A stretch of DNA of 64,000 bases, from assembly GCF_009674775.1 (NCBI RefSeq), contig NZ_WKKE01000018.1, positions 62,001 to 126,000 of the forward strand. Reading direction: 5' to 3'. Below, piece by piece: positions 41,660-50,321 of the stretch; position 1 is the first letter of the stretch; each line of letters opens with the position of its first letter. The stretch is from Flavobacterium sp. LC2016-23 (GTDB lineage: Bacteria; Bacteroidota; Bacteroidia; Flavobacteriales; Flavobacteriaceae). The position numbers and the translations under genes are program-made. The notes under the pieces were generated by a model. The model was not told the DNA's origin. It was given only the letters and a program-made list of their open reading frames with translations, and did not search any database.

Positions 41660-41828
41660 TTTAAAGTTCTAAGGTTCTGAGATGCTAAGGTTCTAAGTTT
41701 TTTAATCTTGAGCAGCCTGGGTTGTTGTACCGCAAAGTTGCGCAAAGATTTCGCAAAGTTACACAAAGCTTTGTATTAAAATTTTTCCTTTGTGAATCTC
41801 TGTGAAATCTTTGTGTAACTCTGTGGTA
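41660..41828. repeat. word tract and long CGCAAAG hairpin (41-nt arms)
   Basis: A short TTCTAAGGTTCTGAGATGCTAAGG-type tract (41,660-41,690) is followed by a hairpin. Arm 41,728-41,768 (TACCGCAAAGTTGCGCAAAG...) matches the reverse complement of 41,788-41,828 at 33 of 41 positions, with a 19-nt loop. Most differences keep a G-U pair on one strand or the other. It ends 6 nt before the enoyl-CoA hydratase stop. Confidence 0.85.
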
Positions 41829-41834
41829 TAAACT

Positions 41835-42617
41835 TTATTTTCCTGTAAATTCAGCTTTACGTTTTTCTAAGAAGGCTGTTGTTCCTTCTTTAAAATCCTG
41901 TGTTCCGAAACATTTTCCGAAAGATTTTATTTCCGTATCAAAACCATCCTTTCCGTCTTTGTAGTTGGCATTAATGGCTTTTATCGCTCTGCTGATCGCG
42001 AACGGGGCATTTTTAATGATTTTTTGGGCAATTCCTTTCGTAAATTCCAAAAGTTCGGTCTGAGGTACCACGTAGTTCACCAAACCGTATTGTTTGGCTT
42101 CTTCTGCCGAAATCATCGCTGCGGTCATAATCATTTCCATCGCACGGCCTTTACCCACTAACTGAGGCAGACGCTGTGTTCCTCCGTACCCCGGAATCAA
42201 TCCTAAAGTTACTTCCGGCAATCCCATTTTAGCGTTGTCTGAAGCTACCCTGAAATGACAGGCCATTGCCAGTTCTAATCCGCCGCCTAATGCAAAACCA
42301 TTAACGGCAGCAATTACGGGTTTCTTTAAATTTTCAATAAAGTCAAATAATGTTTCTTGTCCTTCAGCTGCTAATTGTGCTCCTTCAACAATGGTATAAT
42401 TGGCAAATTCTGAAATATCAGCTCCGGCCACAAATGCTTTTTCACCACTTCCGGTAATGATAATCACACGAACGTCATCATTTTTCGCCAACAATTTTAC
42501 GGCTTTACTCAGGTCGCTGATTGTGGCTTTGTTTAAAGCATTTAGTTTAGTAGGTCGGTTTATTGTTACGGTTGCAATTTTTTCTTCGATTGAGATTAAA
42601 AGATTTTCGTAGTTCAT
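41835..42617 (-). CDS. enoyl-CoA hydratase/isomerase-family protein
   Basis: 260 residues from the ATG at 42,617 (MNYENLLISIEEKIATVTIN), which starts 11 nt after the histidine-kinase stop. Crotonase-fold motifs are VAGADISEFANY, FALGGGLELAMACHFRVAS, and LPEVTLGLIPGYGGTQRLPQ with the two catalytic Glu positions. It probably hydrates enoyl-CoA (crotonyl-CoA-type) in beta-oxidation or butyrate metabolism. The specific substrate is not fixed. Confidence 0.88.
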   Translation of the reverse strand: MNYENLLISIEEKIATVTINRPTKLNALNKATISDLSKAVKLLAKNDDVRVIIITGSGEKAFVAGADISEFANYTIVEGAQLAAEGQETLFDFIENLKKPVIAAVNGFALGGGLELAMACHFRVASDNAKMGLPEVTLGLIPGYGGTQRLPQLVGKGRAMEMIMTAAMISAEEAKQYGLVNYVVPQTELLEFTKGIAQKIIKNAPFAISRAIKAINANYKDGKDGFDTEIKSFGKCFGTQDFKEGTTAFLEKRKAEFTGK

Positions 42618-42627
42618 GACGCTGAAT

Positions 42628-44100
42628 TTAAGAGTTTGTGATCGGTAAGGAAACCCTGAATGTGGTTCCTTTTCCGTAAGTTGATTCAAAGGTAATTGTT
42701 CCTTTGTAATTTTCGATAATGTTTTTTATAATTCCGAGTCCAAGGCCCATTCCACTGGTTTTGGTGGTAAATTTTGGCTCAAAAATCCGGCTTGTATCCA
42801 GTTTCTGAATTCCGATGCCATTGTCTTTTACAGCAATCTCGACATTATTGTTTCTGCGTTTTACCGTCACGACAATCGATTTATGAAACTGGCTTTCGGG
42901 AATGGCCTGAGTGGCATTTTTAACCAGATTGGTAATAATACGGATCAATTGTGTACGATCCATTTTGGAGATGATATTTTCTTCTTCGCTTTCAAAAACA
43001 ATATAATCTTCATTGAAAATATCCAATGAAAGTTCGACAACTTCAACCACATTTAAGGTTTCATTTTGCTGGGCGGGCATCGAGGCAAAATTCGAAAATG
43101 CCGAAGCGACCGCTGTCATCGTATCAATCTGCTGGATTAATGTTTCGGAATAATCATTTAGTTTCTGTTTTACATCGGGAGCAGTCGGATCAAATTTTCG
43201 CTGAAAACTCTGCACCGTCAGACGCATTGGGGTAAGCGGATTTTTAATTTCGTGGGCTACTTGTTTCGCCATTTCCCGCCACGCTTCTTCACGTTCGCTT
43301 TGGGCTAGTTTGACCGCACTGGTTTCCAGCTTATCCACCATTCCGTTGTAGGCTTTAATCAGGAAGTTTACTTCTTTACTATTGGCTTCGAGAACAATCT
43401 TCTCATTTTTCTGATCCAGATTGGTTTCTTCGAGTCGGTCTGAAATTGTTTTTAAGGATTTGGTGATGTACGTCGACAGAAAATAAGCCAACGCAAAGGC
43501 AACCAGAAGCATGAAGGAATACACCTGACTTAAACGGATTAAAAACGTATTCAATTCGTTGTCATAATAACCGTCATCTTCCAAATACGGGAGATTTAAA
43601 ATTCCAAGCGGCTTGAACTTTTCATCTTTAATCAGACTATAGGAAGACCTGTTTTTAACACCGTCGATCGTTTTAATATCTACAAAACGTTTTTCGATGG
43701 ATGACCGCACCAGTTTCAGGATATACTCCGGAATGGGCGGCGGCGCTTTGTCGACGGCAAAAGATTCCTTAGAAGATTTAAGGAGCTTACCGTCAAGGCT
43801 GTAAATATTAATTTCAATTTTATGAATCTGGGCCAACTCATGGATTTTATCTTTAAAAATCAAATCCAGATTTCCGGTTTTCAGCGGATATGTTGTAGTG
43901 GAAAGCACGTAGTTAATGTGTTCTTTTACCGCATTTTCCTTACGCTCGAGTCGTTCCTGATGGTATTCTTTGGCTTCGTTTTTAAATTGAATAATCGAAA
44001 TGGAAGCCAGTAAAAAAGATGCCACAACAATCAATACAATCATCGACAGGAAAATCCTGGTACGCAAGGAAAGCATCGACATTTTGAAGTTGTTTAACAT
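42628..44100 (-). CDS. sensor histidine kinase with HAMP domain (NtrY-like)
   Basis: 490 residues. TM1 is at ~15-37 and TM2 at ~200-215, with a ~160-residue periplasmic sensor domain between them. A HAMP linker follows (KSLKTISDRLEETNLDQKNE), then the phosphoacceptor helix AKQVAHEIKNPLTPMRLTVQ and an HATPase with NLVKNATQAI, VKDNGIGIQ and GMGLGLGIIKNII. The NPLTPM wording matches NtrY/AtoS-type kinases that act with sigma-54 activators. No response regulator lies beside it. It is probably co-transcribed with the downstream enoyl-CoA hydratase. Confidence 0.88.
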   Translation of the reverse strand: MLNNFKMSMLSLRTRIFLSMIVLIVVASFLLASISIIQFKNEAKEYHQERLERKENAVKEHINYVLSTTTYPLKTGNLDLIFKDKIHELAQIHKIEINIYSLDGKLLKSSKESFAVDKAPPPIPEYILKLVRSSIEKRFVDIKTIDGVKNRSSYSLIKDEKFKPLGILNLPYLEDDGYYDNELNTFLIRLSQVYSFMLLVAFALAYFLSTYITKSLKTISDRLEETNLDQKNEKIVLEANSKEVNFLIKAYNGMVDKLETSAVKLAQSEREEAWREMAKQVAHEIKNPLTPMRLTVQSFQRKFDPTAPDVKQKLNDYSETLIQQIDTMTAVASAFSNFASMPAQQNETLNVVEVVELSLDIFNEDYIVFESEEENIISKMDRTQLIRIITNLVKNATQAIPESQFHKSIVVTVKRRNNNVEIAVKDNGIGIQKLDTSRIFEPKFTTKTSGMGLGLGIIKNIIENYKGTITFESTYGKGTTFRVSLPITNS

Positions 44101-44107
44101 ATATTTT

Positions 44108-44177
44108 AGTTTTCAGTCGCAGTCGCAGTTTTCAGCAACAGCTTGGAAACTGAGACTGAAAACTGCGACTGAAAACT
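44108..44177. repeat. ACTGAAAACTG word-repeat hairpin
   Basis: AGTTTTCAGTCGCAG-type words in the left arm (44,108-44,135) face the complementary GACTGAAAACTGCGACTG words (~44,149-44,177). The same words recur at 55,803-55,881. Confidence 0.75.
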
Positions 44178-44724
44178 ATTTTTTCTCTCTAATTCTTTTA
44201 TAAAATTTAAAACCCAGCATAATGATAATGGAGAACAAAAAGATTCCAATTACGCCGAAAATCCAGTTGATGGCGCTTTTTAAGACTACTAAAAAAACAA
44301 CTGCAAATAATATTATCGTGGCGCCTTCATTCCATAAACGCATAAAATTGTTGGAATATTTCACCTCATCCTTTTGTAATTGCCTGAAAATCTGATGGCA
44401 CTTTGCATGGTACAAATACAGCAAAAACACGAAACACAATTTTACGTGCATCCAGGGCATTTTAAGCCATGCGTTTCCAAGGTCAGTAAAAAACAGCATC
44501 CAGAAAGCAAAGATACTCGCTAAAATTGCGGATGGCCAGGTAATAATATACCACAAACGATATGTCATTATTTTGTATTGCGCCTGTAAAATTTCTTTTT
44601 CCGGTGATGGTTTTTCACTGGCTTCAATTTGGTACACAAACAAACGCACTATATAAAATAACCCTGCAAACCAGGTGATTACAAAAATAAGATGCAGTGA
44701 TTTTAAGTAGTTATAATATTCCAT
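44176..44724 (-). CDS. hemJ: protoporphyrinogen oxidase HemJ (CopD-family membrane protein)
   Basis: 182 residues from the ATG at 44,724 (MEYYNYLKS); a TTG one codon upstream is possible. There are five hydrophobic helices. The conserved signature is SLHLIFVITWFAGLFYIVRLFVYQ, with His and Arg, and MPWMHVKLCFVFLLYLYH supplies another His. HemJ oxidises protoporphyrinogen IX to protoporphyrin IX in the membrane with a bound haem. It is upstream of hemH on the minus strand, consistent with consecutive last steps of haem synthesis. Confidence 0.85.
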   Translation of the reverse strand: MEYYNYLKSLHLIFVITWFAGLFYIVRLFVYQIEASEKPSPEKEILQAQYKIMTYRLWYIITWPSAILASIFAFWMLFFTDLGNAWLKMPWMHVKLCFVFLLYLYHAKCHQIFRQLQKDEVKYSNNFMRLWNEGATIILFAVVFLVVLKSAINWIFGVIGIFLFSIIIMLGFKFYKRIREKK

Positions 44725-44737
44725 CAAGTGATTCTTT

Positions 44738-44792
44738 CTTCTTTACTCTTTACTCTTTTCTCTTTTCTCTTTCTTCTTTCTTCTTTCTTCTT
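44738..44792. repeat. polypyrimidine tract
   Basis: About 55 nt of almost pure C/T on the plus strand (purines only in ACTC words), made of CTTTCTT/ACTCTT words, between hemJ and the hemH stop. Confidence 0.7.
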
Positions 44793-45804
44793 ATTTAGCC
44801 CAGTCGTTGATCCAGTTACTAACGGTCTGGCACCATTCGTCGTCGTCATTCAGACATGGAACAGCCAGGAACTCTTCGCCTCCGTTTGCCTCAAAATCTT
44901 CTTTGGCGCGCATAGCAATTTCTTCCAGTGTTTCCAGACAATCCGAAACGAAAGCCGGTGTTACAACTGCCAGTTTTTTGATTCCTTTTGCCGGCATCTT
45001 ATCAATTTCAATATCGGTATAAGGCTCCAGCCATTTATCTCCTGCTAATCTGGATTGAAAAGTCAGACTGTATTTATCAGCCGGAAGTCCTAATAACTTT
45101 ACCACTTGTTTTGTGGTTTCGTAACATTGGTGACGGTAACAAAAATCATGTGCGGGAGATGGCGTATTACAACAAGAACCGTCAATCTTACAATGCGATT
45201 TGGTTATATCTGTTTTACGAATATGGCGTTCGGGAATTCCGTGATACGAAAACAATAAATGATCGTATTCATATCCGGTTAAATGTTTCTGAATGGAATC
45301 GGCCAGGTTCTTAATATAATCCGGTTTGTTGTAAAAGGCTGGAACATCCGTAAAAGTCATTTGTGGAAATTTCTTCTTTCTGATTTCTTCAGCCTTCACC
45401 AGAATAGTCAAAGTAGAAGCCATGGCATATTGCGGATATAAAGGGAAAAGCATTACTTCTGTAACTCCTTTATCATGTAATTCCTGAAGCCCTTTTTCGA
45501 TGGTCATACTTCCGTAACGCATGGCCAGTGCCACCGGTACATTTACCAAAGGCTGTACTTTTTTCTGCATTCTTTCAGAAAGAACGACTAGCGGAGAGCC
45601 TTCGTCCCACCAGATTTTTGCATAAGCATGTGCGGATTCTTCCGGTCTTTTTCTCAGAATGATCCCTCGAACTAATAAAGCCCGCAATAAATACGGAACG
45701 TCGATCACGTATTTATCCATTAAAAATTCATCTAAATACGGTTTTACGTCTTTTGGGGTTGGACTTTCGGGAGATCCTAAATTTACTAATAGTACGCCTT
45801 TCAT
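44791..45804 (-). CDS. hemH: ferrochelatase
   Basis: 337 residues. The N-terminus is VLLVNLGSPESP. Active-site blocks are FSYHGIPERHIRK (His) and LTFQSRLAGDKWLEPYTD. A Cys-rich insert (KIDGSCCNTPSPAHDFCY) is probably a metal- or Fe-S-binding site. It inserts Fe2+ into protoporphyrin IX to make haem. The upstream (3'-flank in genome order) has the TTTAGGCTTTAAGC words. It works with HemJ and the main hem cluster at 51.7 kb. Confidence 0.93.
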   Translation of the reverse strand: MKGVLLVNLGSPESPTPKDVKPYLDEFLMDKYVIDVPYLLRALLVRGIILRKRPEESAHAYAKIWWDEGSPLVVLSERMQKKVQPLVNVPVALAMRYGSMTIEKGLQELHDKGVTEVMLFPLYPQYAMASTLTILVKAEEIRKKKFPQMTFTDVPAFYNKPDYIKNLADSIQKHLTGYEYDHLLFSYHGIPERHIRKTDITKSHCKIDGSCCNTPSPAHDFCYRHQCYETTKQVVKLLGLPADKYSLTFQSRLAGDKWLEPYTDIEIDKMPAKGIKKLAVVTPAFVSDCLETLEEIAMRAKEDFEANGGEEFLAVPCLNDDDEWCQTVSNWINDWAK

Positions 45805-45811
45805 TATTTTT

Positions 45812-46105
45812 TTGCTTTAGGCTTTAAGCTTTAGGCTTTAAGCATTTGTTAGGTTAATTTTCGCCAAAAGTATTTGATAATACGTTTTGGAAATATGATA
45901 ATTATTACTTTTTACTTATTGCTGCATATCAAAAATTGATTTCATAGGCTTTACATCTGTTATTACTAAAGAATGAATAGTTGGTTTAAAAATTAGCCCG
46001 CAGATTTTGCAGATAAAGCAGATTTTAAAAAATCAAGCTGAATAGATCACCGTTTATTTATAATGTATTCTACAATAAATCTGCTCGATCTGCAAAATCT
46101 GCGAG
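45812..46105. repeat. spacer with GCTTTAAGC tract and GCAGATTTTGCAGAT hairpin
   Basis: A tract of GCTTTAGGCTTTAAGC words lies at 45,812-45,843. The hairpin 45,997-46,025 (CCCGCAGATTTTGCAGATAA...) against 46,077-46,105 is complementary at 26 of 29 positions with a 51-nt loop. No gene was seen in this 326-bp gap. Confidence 0.75.
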
Positions 46106-46130
46106 AAACAAAATATTATTTATAAAAATA

Positions 46131-46997
46131 CTAAACATTCGTATTAATCGACATCAGGTATTTTTTTGGAGTGGTGGCAAATTTTTTCTTGAATGCCGCA
46201 ATGAAGTGGCTTCCGGTGCTATACCCTATTTTCAATCCCACTTCATTTACATTATAAGAACCGCTGTCGAGTAATTTTCTGGCGAAATCCATTTTGTAAT
46301 CAAACAAGAAACCATAAACCGTATCGCCATAAATTTGTTTGAAACCCATTTTCAGTTTCTTCAGATTCAGGCCAATTTCATCAGCCAATTCCTGTAAACC
46401 AGGCGGTTCAGCCATATTGGCGATAATGATTTCTTTGGCTTTTCTGATTTTCAAAACATTGTCTTCATCAATTAGAAACGGACATTGTTCTGCGTTCGGA
46501 TCTTCGGTTCTGTTAAAGTACAAACTCAGCAATTCATATCCTTTTCCTTTATAATAGAGGTTTTTTATAGACGGATGCAGGTTATAATGAAACAACTGAC
46601 TCAGTACAATAGACATTGAAGGACTGATATTCCCTTCGTTATAATACTTTTTATCTTTATTGTCGGCACTTAAAAATGTAATGTAATCGGCTTCTGCAGA
46701 AAACAATGCGTGAAATTTTTTGATTGATACAATAACTGAAATCACCCAGGAATTTGGGGTTAATTCTAAATTAAGCGGCAGCTCTTTTTGTGGATTGTAC
46801 AAAAGAAGTGATTTTTCCTCCTTCAGCTCTAAAGCATAATTGCCCTGATTAAACAAAAATTTGGCATTGCCTTTTAGTCCGAAATGAAACTGTATTAAAC
46901 CACTACCCACTTCACGCTGAGCAAAAAAAGGTTCTGAACTGTCGTTTTGAAAACGGATCAGCGTAAAGTCGTCTTCAATTTTTATTTCTTCCTCCAT
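46131..46997 (-). CDS. AraC-family transcriptional regulator
   Basis: 288 residues. The C-terminal ~100 residues are the two-HTH AraC domain (ELADEIGLNLKKLKMGFKQ, VGLKIGYSTGSHFIAAFKKK). The N-terminal half is a cupin-like ligand domain opening EEEIKIEDDFTLIRFQND. It sits at the end of the minus-strand set cytochrome-YceI-YceI and probably controls that set and the divergent envelope genes. No operator has been shown. The gap to the YceI gene is 134 bp. Confidence 0.85.
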   Translation of the reverse strand: MEEEIKIEDDFTLIRFQNDSSEPFFAQREVGSGLIQFHFGLKGNAKFLFNQGNYALELKEEKSLLLYNPQKELPLNLELTPNSWVISVIVSIKKFHALFSAEADYITFLSADNKDKKYYNEGNISPSMSIVLSQLFHYNLHPSIKNLYYKGKGYELLSLYFNRTEDPNAEQCPFLIDEDNVLKIRKAKEIIIANMAEPPGLQELADEIGLNLKKLKMGFKQIYGDTVYGFLFDYKMDFARKLLDSGSYNVNEVGLKIGYSTGSHFIAAFKKKFATTPKKYLMSINTNV

Positions 46998-47131
46998 TTT
47001 TGATTTAATTTATTCAGGTTACTAGTGTCGTTTTTTACTAAAACGAATAATTACCTTTCAAAATTAAATCTTTTTGATGGTTTATTGTTTACTTGCTCCT
47101 AAATTTATAAAATCTTTATTGTTTTGAGGCC

Positions 47132-47671
47132 TTATTTCAAAACCGCATCAATTTGAATATTTATCTTATTAGAAACCTTGCTTTTAACCAGAGATGGTAT
47201 TGCAATATTAAAATCGCTGGCATTCACACTAAAATCAGACGTAATACTGATTCCCGATGCCGACTTGCTTATTCTTGCTGTAGTCGTAATATCCTTAGAT
47301 TTTCCATGAAGTTCTAATTTTCCTTTTATAGTAAAATCTTTAGGATTTGCTGCTAAACTGTTTAAATCAAATCCTTCTATTTTCCCTTTAAATGTTGCTT
47401 TTGGATATTGGTCGCTTTCAACATAATTTTCATTAAAATGTTCTTCCATCAAAGCGACTTTGAATCGAAATCCTTTCATCAGAGCAAGGCTTGCAATTTC
47501 TCCCGTTGCAGGATTCAGAACAAATGTAACGGAAGAATTTGTTGCCTTAACTTCTTCAAAAGAAGGAACGGAGCCTTCAAAAGTAATCTTTCCGGATTTA
47601 CTGATCATTTTTTGCTGTGAAAAGCCAATTGCAGAAACATATAGCATTCCTATGAGTATGATTTTTTTCAT
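47132..47671 (-). CDS. YceI-family protein 1 (secreted lipocalin-like)
   Basis: 179 residues with a signal peptide (IGMLYVSAIGFSQQ). The YceI fold shows TFVLNPATGEIASLALMKGF, HFNENYVESDQYPKATFKG, KLELHGKSKDITTTARI and DFNIAIPSLVKSKV. YceI proteins are periplasmic or secreted proteins with a polyisoprenoid or other lipid pocket. It is paralogous to the next gene, sharing most of the sequence, so the pair arose by tandem duplication. Confidence 0.9.
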   Translation of the reverse strand: MKKIILIGMLYVSAIGFSQQKMISKSGKITFEGSVPSFEEVKATNSSVTFVLNPATGEIASLALMKGFRFKVALMEEHFNENYVESDQYPKATFKGKIEGFDLNSLAANPKDFTIKGKLELHGKSKDITTTARISKSASGISITSDFSVNASDFNIAIPSLVKSKVSNKINIQIDAVLK

Positions 47672-47827
47672 GTTTTTAATTTTAAATTCTTTTCAGACAT
47701 TTTATTCATTTCAACGGCATGAGCTACAATCGCTTTATTTCCAGGCTATCCGGATTGAAACCTCAAGTTTTACTTATCCTCAGGAACATTTACAATTAAT
47801 TGGATTTGTTTTTAAAATCTAATTGTT

Positions 47828-48373
47828 TTAGCCCTGTTTTAAAACAGCAATCATCTGAACTTTGACTTTATCATCAAGTTTATACTTAATAAGCGATGGA
47901 ATAGGAATACTAAAATCACTGGCATTTACTCCGAAATCTGAGATAATGGTAATTCGGGAACTCGTTTTGGTAATTTTTGCAGTAGCATTTACATCTTTAG
48001 ATTTACCATGAAGTTCCAATTTTCCTGTTATGGTATAATCTTTATAATCTTCCGTCAGCTTATTAGCATCAAATCCTTCTATTTGTCCTCTAAAAATGGC
48101 TTTGGGATATTTATCTGTTTCCATATAATTTTCATTAAAATGTTCTTCCATCAAGGCCATTTCAAACTGAAATCCCTTCATTAAAGCCAGGCTTGCAATT
48201 TCTCCTGTTACCGGATTTAAAACAAAAGTTACGTTACTATTGGTCCCCACAACTGGCTGAAAAGAAGGGACTGAAGCTTCAAAAGTTATTGTCCCTGATT
48301 TTGTTAACATTTTTTCCTGCGAAAAGACGATGAATGAAGCCAATAACATTGGTATCAGTGTGATTTTTTTCAT
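47828..48373 (-). CDS. YceI-family protein 2 (secreted lipocalin-like)
   Basis: 181 residues from the ATG at 48,373 (MKKITLIPMLLASFIVFSQE), a normal signal peptide; the ATG at 48,388 is inside an out-of-signal extension. Conserved blocks are TFVLNPVTGEIASLALMKGF, HFNENYMETDKYPKAIFRG and KLELHGKSKDVNATAK. It is a paralog of the downstream gene. It lies 14 nt after the c-type cytochrome gene, so the three genes are probably one transcript. Confidence 0.9.
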   Translation of the reverse strand: MKKITLIPMLLASFIVFSQEKMLTKSGTITFEASVPSFQPVVGTNSNVTFVLNPVTGEIASLALMKGFQFEMALMEEHFNENYMETDKYPKAIFRGQIEGFDANKLTEDYKDYTITGKLELHGKSKDVNATAKITKTSSRITIISDFGVNASDFSIPIPSLIKYKLDDKVKVQMIAVLKQG

Positions 48374-48387
48374 GTTTTTATTATAGA

Positions 48388-48756
48388 TCATTGTTCTAAT
48401 AATCCATCCTGTTGCCACTTTGCAATGACATCTATGGTCGTTTGTGGCAATCTCGGTCCGCCTTGTGGCATTAACGAACTATTGCCGTTTTCTAAAGAAA
48501 TCCGGGTAAGCAAGCCACGATTTAAAACTGCATTTTTCACCTGGTCATAGGTAACCAAAGACATAGGGGCTCCATTTTTAGGAACTGTTGCATGACATAC
48601 CACACAGTTGTTGTCAATAATAGATTTCACATTCTGATTGTATGTGGCCAAACCTTTAATTGGAGCAGTGTCAATTAAAGTACTTGGATTATCATCCGTA
48701 CAGCTCACAAGAACTGAAGCTAATGATAAACCGACGAAGAGTGTTTTTAAATTCAT
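48388..48756 (-). CDS. mono-haem c-type cytochrome lipoprotein
   Basis: 122 residues. The signal peptide and lipobox end in VLVSCTDD. The haem-attachment site CVVCHATVP is at ~54-58, with a Met-rich distal region near SLMPQGG. It resembles small c-type domains that carry electrons at the outer membrane or periplasm. It is the first gene of the minus-strand set with the YceI pair, and faces the divergent OB-fold gene across 172 bp. Confidence 0.82.
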   Translation of the reverse strand: MNLKTLFVGLSLASVLVSCTDDNPSTLIDTAPIKGLATYNQNVKSIIDNNCVVCHATVPKNGAPMSLVTYDQVKNAVLNRGLLTRISLENGNSSLMPQGGPRLPQTTIDVIAKWQQDGLLEQ

Positions 48757-48805
48757 AATGATTGGTTTTTTAGTTTATAAAGAATAATGATTTTACAGTT
48801 CATAG

Positions 48806-48836
48806 AATCATTTCGAAAACATATACGTTGAAATGA
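48806..48836. promoter_or_regulatory. inverted repeat in the divergent promoter region
   Basis: AATCATTTC (48,806-48,814) and GAAATGA (48,830-48,836) form an imperfect inverted repeat with a ~15-nt spacer, between the cytochrome and the OB-fold gene. It could be the AraC-family target. Confidence 0.35.
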
Positions 48837-48928
48837 ATGATCTAGATTTTTGAGAGGGCATATTTGATCATTTAAATCCAATAGGTATTTTTTAACGTAG
48901 ATAAACTCAAGCACTAAAAAAAACTGCC

Positions 48929-49318
48929 ATGACAAAAAAAATACTTCTAGCAATCTCCCTTTTCCTTTTACTTGGAATTTCGGTTTACGTCTACACGTAC
49001 AAAGGGCACCGGGATATCGAATCAGAAACTGCAGATTATGTAGTGACCGTTTCCGGACTCGAAAAAGAATTTACCTCGAATGATAGCCTGGCTTACCTCA
49101 AATACCAGGACAAAACGATTGAACTGACCGCACAAGTAACCACTATTGATACCACTGGTAATGGAATTGTTTTGGGCGGAAAAATATTTGCAACATTCAA
49201 AAACCGTTTGCCAAAAGATGTTACATCTGGTAAAATGCTAAAAATCAAAGGACGTTTTTTAGGATATGATGAACTGTTGCAGGAATTTAAAATAGATCAA
49301 TCTTCAATTGTACACTAA
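48929..49318 (+). CDS. OB-fold (tRNA_anti-like) exported protein
   Basis: 129 residues with one N-terminal hydrophobic anchor (LLAISLFLLLGISVYVYTY) and a small OB-fold domain. The strands LAYLKYQDKTIELTAQVTTI and GKMLKIKGRFLGYDELLQEF match tRNA_anti-like OB proteins of the Bacteroidota envelope, which are not tRNA-binding by evidence. It heads the plus-strand set of four genes with DUF5777 and a globin-like lipoprotein. Confidence 0.65.
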   Translation: MTKKILLAISLFLLLGISVYVYTYKGHRDIESETADYVVTVSGLEKEFTSNDSLAYLKYQDKTIELTAQVTTIDTTGNGIVLGGKIFATFKNRLPKDVTSGKMLKIKGRFLGYDELLQEFKIDQSSIVH

Positions 49319-49347
49319 AAAACAAATAACAATTTAAAACTAACCTC

Positions 49348-50187
49348 ATGAAAAAGCTAATTCTATTATTATTTTTATTTCCATTATTAACCTATTCCCA
49401 GGACGATTTATTGTCCGGAGTAGAGACGCCCGTTACAAAAGAAAAGGTAACATCTGCCTTTAAAGCCCTGAAAATTGTTAATCTGGAATCTACAAAACTG
49501 GCGGCAAAAGGAGATTTGTATTTTGTTGTTGCGCACCGCTTTGGTTCTGTAAAAGATGGTTTCGAAGGCTTCTACGGACTGGATAATGCCAATACTCAAA
49601 TAAAATTCATCTACGGATTAACCAACGGACTTAACGTAAGTGCAGCCAGAAGTGAATTTGCTTATGACTTTGCAACAAAATACACTTTGTTTCCTCAGAT
49701 AAAAGACGGTTTTCCTGTTGCTATTGCCGGTTTTAACGCTCTGTCTATTAACAACACACTAAAAGAAAGCCTTTATCCAAAGCTTAAATTTGAAAACAGG
49801 CTGACTTATGTGGCGCAACTGTTAATTTCCAGAAAATTTTCTGAAAGACTCTCTTTGGAAATCGTTCCCACATTTTTTCATGAAAATTTTGTTGAAGACA
49901 CCGAGCAAAGTAATTCCCAATACGCCGTAGGCTTCGGAGGGAGATATAAATTTGCGAAACGCTGGTCGTTAAATATTGATTATGCCGCACACTTAAACAG
50001 GGCAGCAAATTCTCTTTACAAAAACCCATTATCTATTGGTTTTGATTTAGAAACCGGCGGACACGTTTTTCAAATGCATTTTACAAGTTCTCAGGCAATT
50101 GATGAAGCCGGATATCTTGGAAGAACAACCGGAGACTGGACAAAAGGAGATGTTTTTTTCGGGTTTAATCTGGCCAGAGTATTCTAA
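49348..50187 (+). CDS. DUF5777-family beta-barrel protein
   Basis: 279 residues with a signal peptide (LLLFLFPLLTYSQ). The mature protein has many beta strands: GDLYFVVAHRFGSVKDGFEG, GLTNGLNVSAARSEF, LEIVPTFFHENF and a terminal aromatic strand. It is a probable outer-membrane barrel. Families labelled DUF5777 occur next to YceI and cytochrome genes in Flavobacteria, as here. Function is unknown. Confidence 0.75.
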   Translation: MKKLILLLFLFPLLTYSQDDLLSGVETPVTKEKVTSAFKALKIVNLESTKLAAKGDLYFVVAHRFGSVKDGFEGFYGLDNANTQIKFIYGLTNGLNVSAARSEFAYDFATKYTLFPQIKDGFPVAIAGFNALSINNTLKESLYPKLKFENRLTYVAQLLISRKFSERLSLEIVPTFFHENFVEDTEQSNSQYAVGFGGRYKFAKRWSLNIDYAAHLNRAANSLYKNPLSIGFDLETGGHVFQMHFTSSQAIDEAGYLGRTTGDWTKGDVFFGFNLARVF

Positions 50188-50321
50188 AATTACTTCAGTT
50201 TACAACGTTTTAGTTATTTAAAATTATTCTAAACTAACGTTTTACTGCTTTTAAATAAAACCAAGCCAAAAGAGTACCCGTATATAGTTTTTAAAATCCA
50301 ATCATTTTAAAAATCAGCTTT

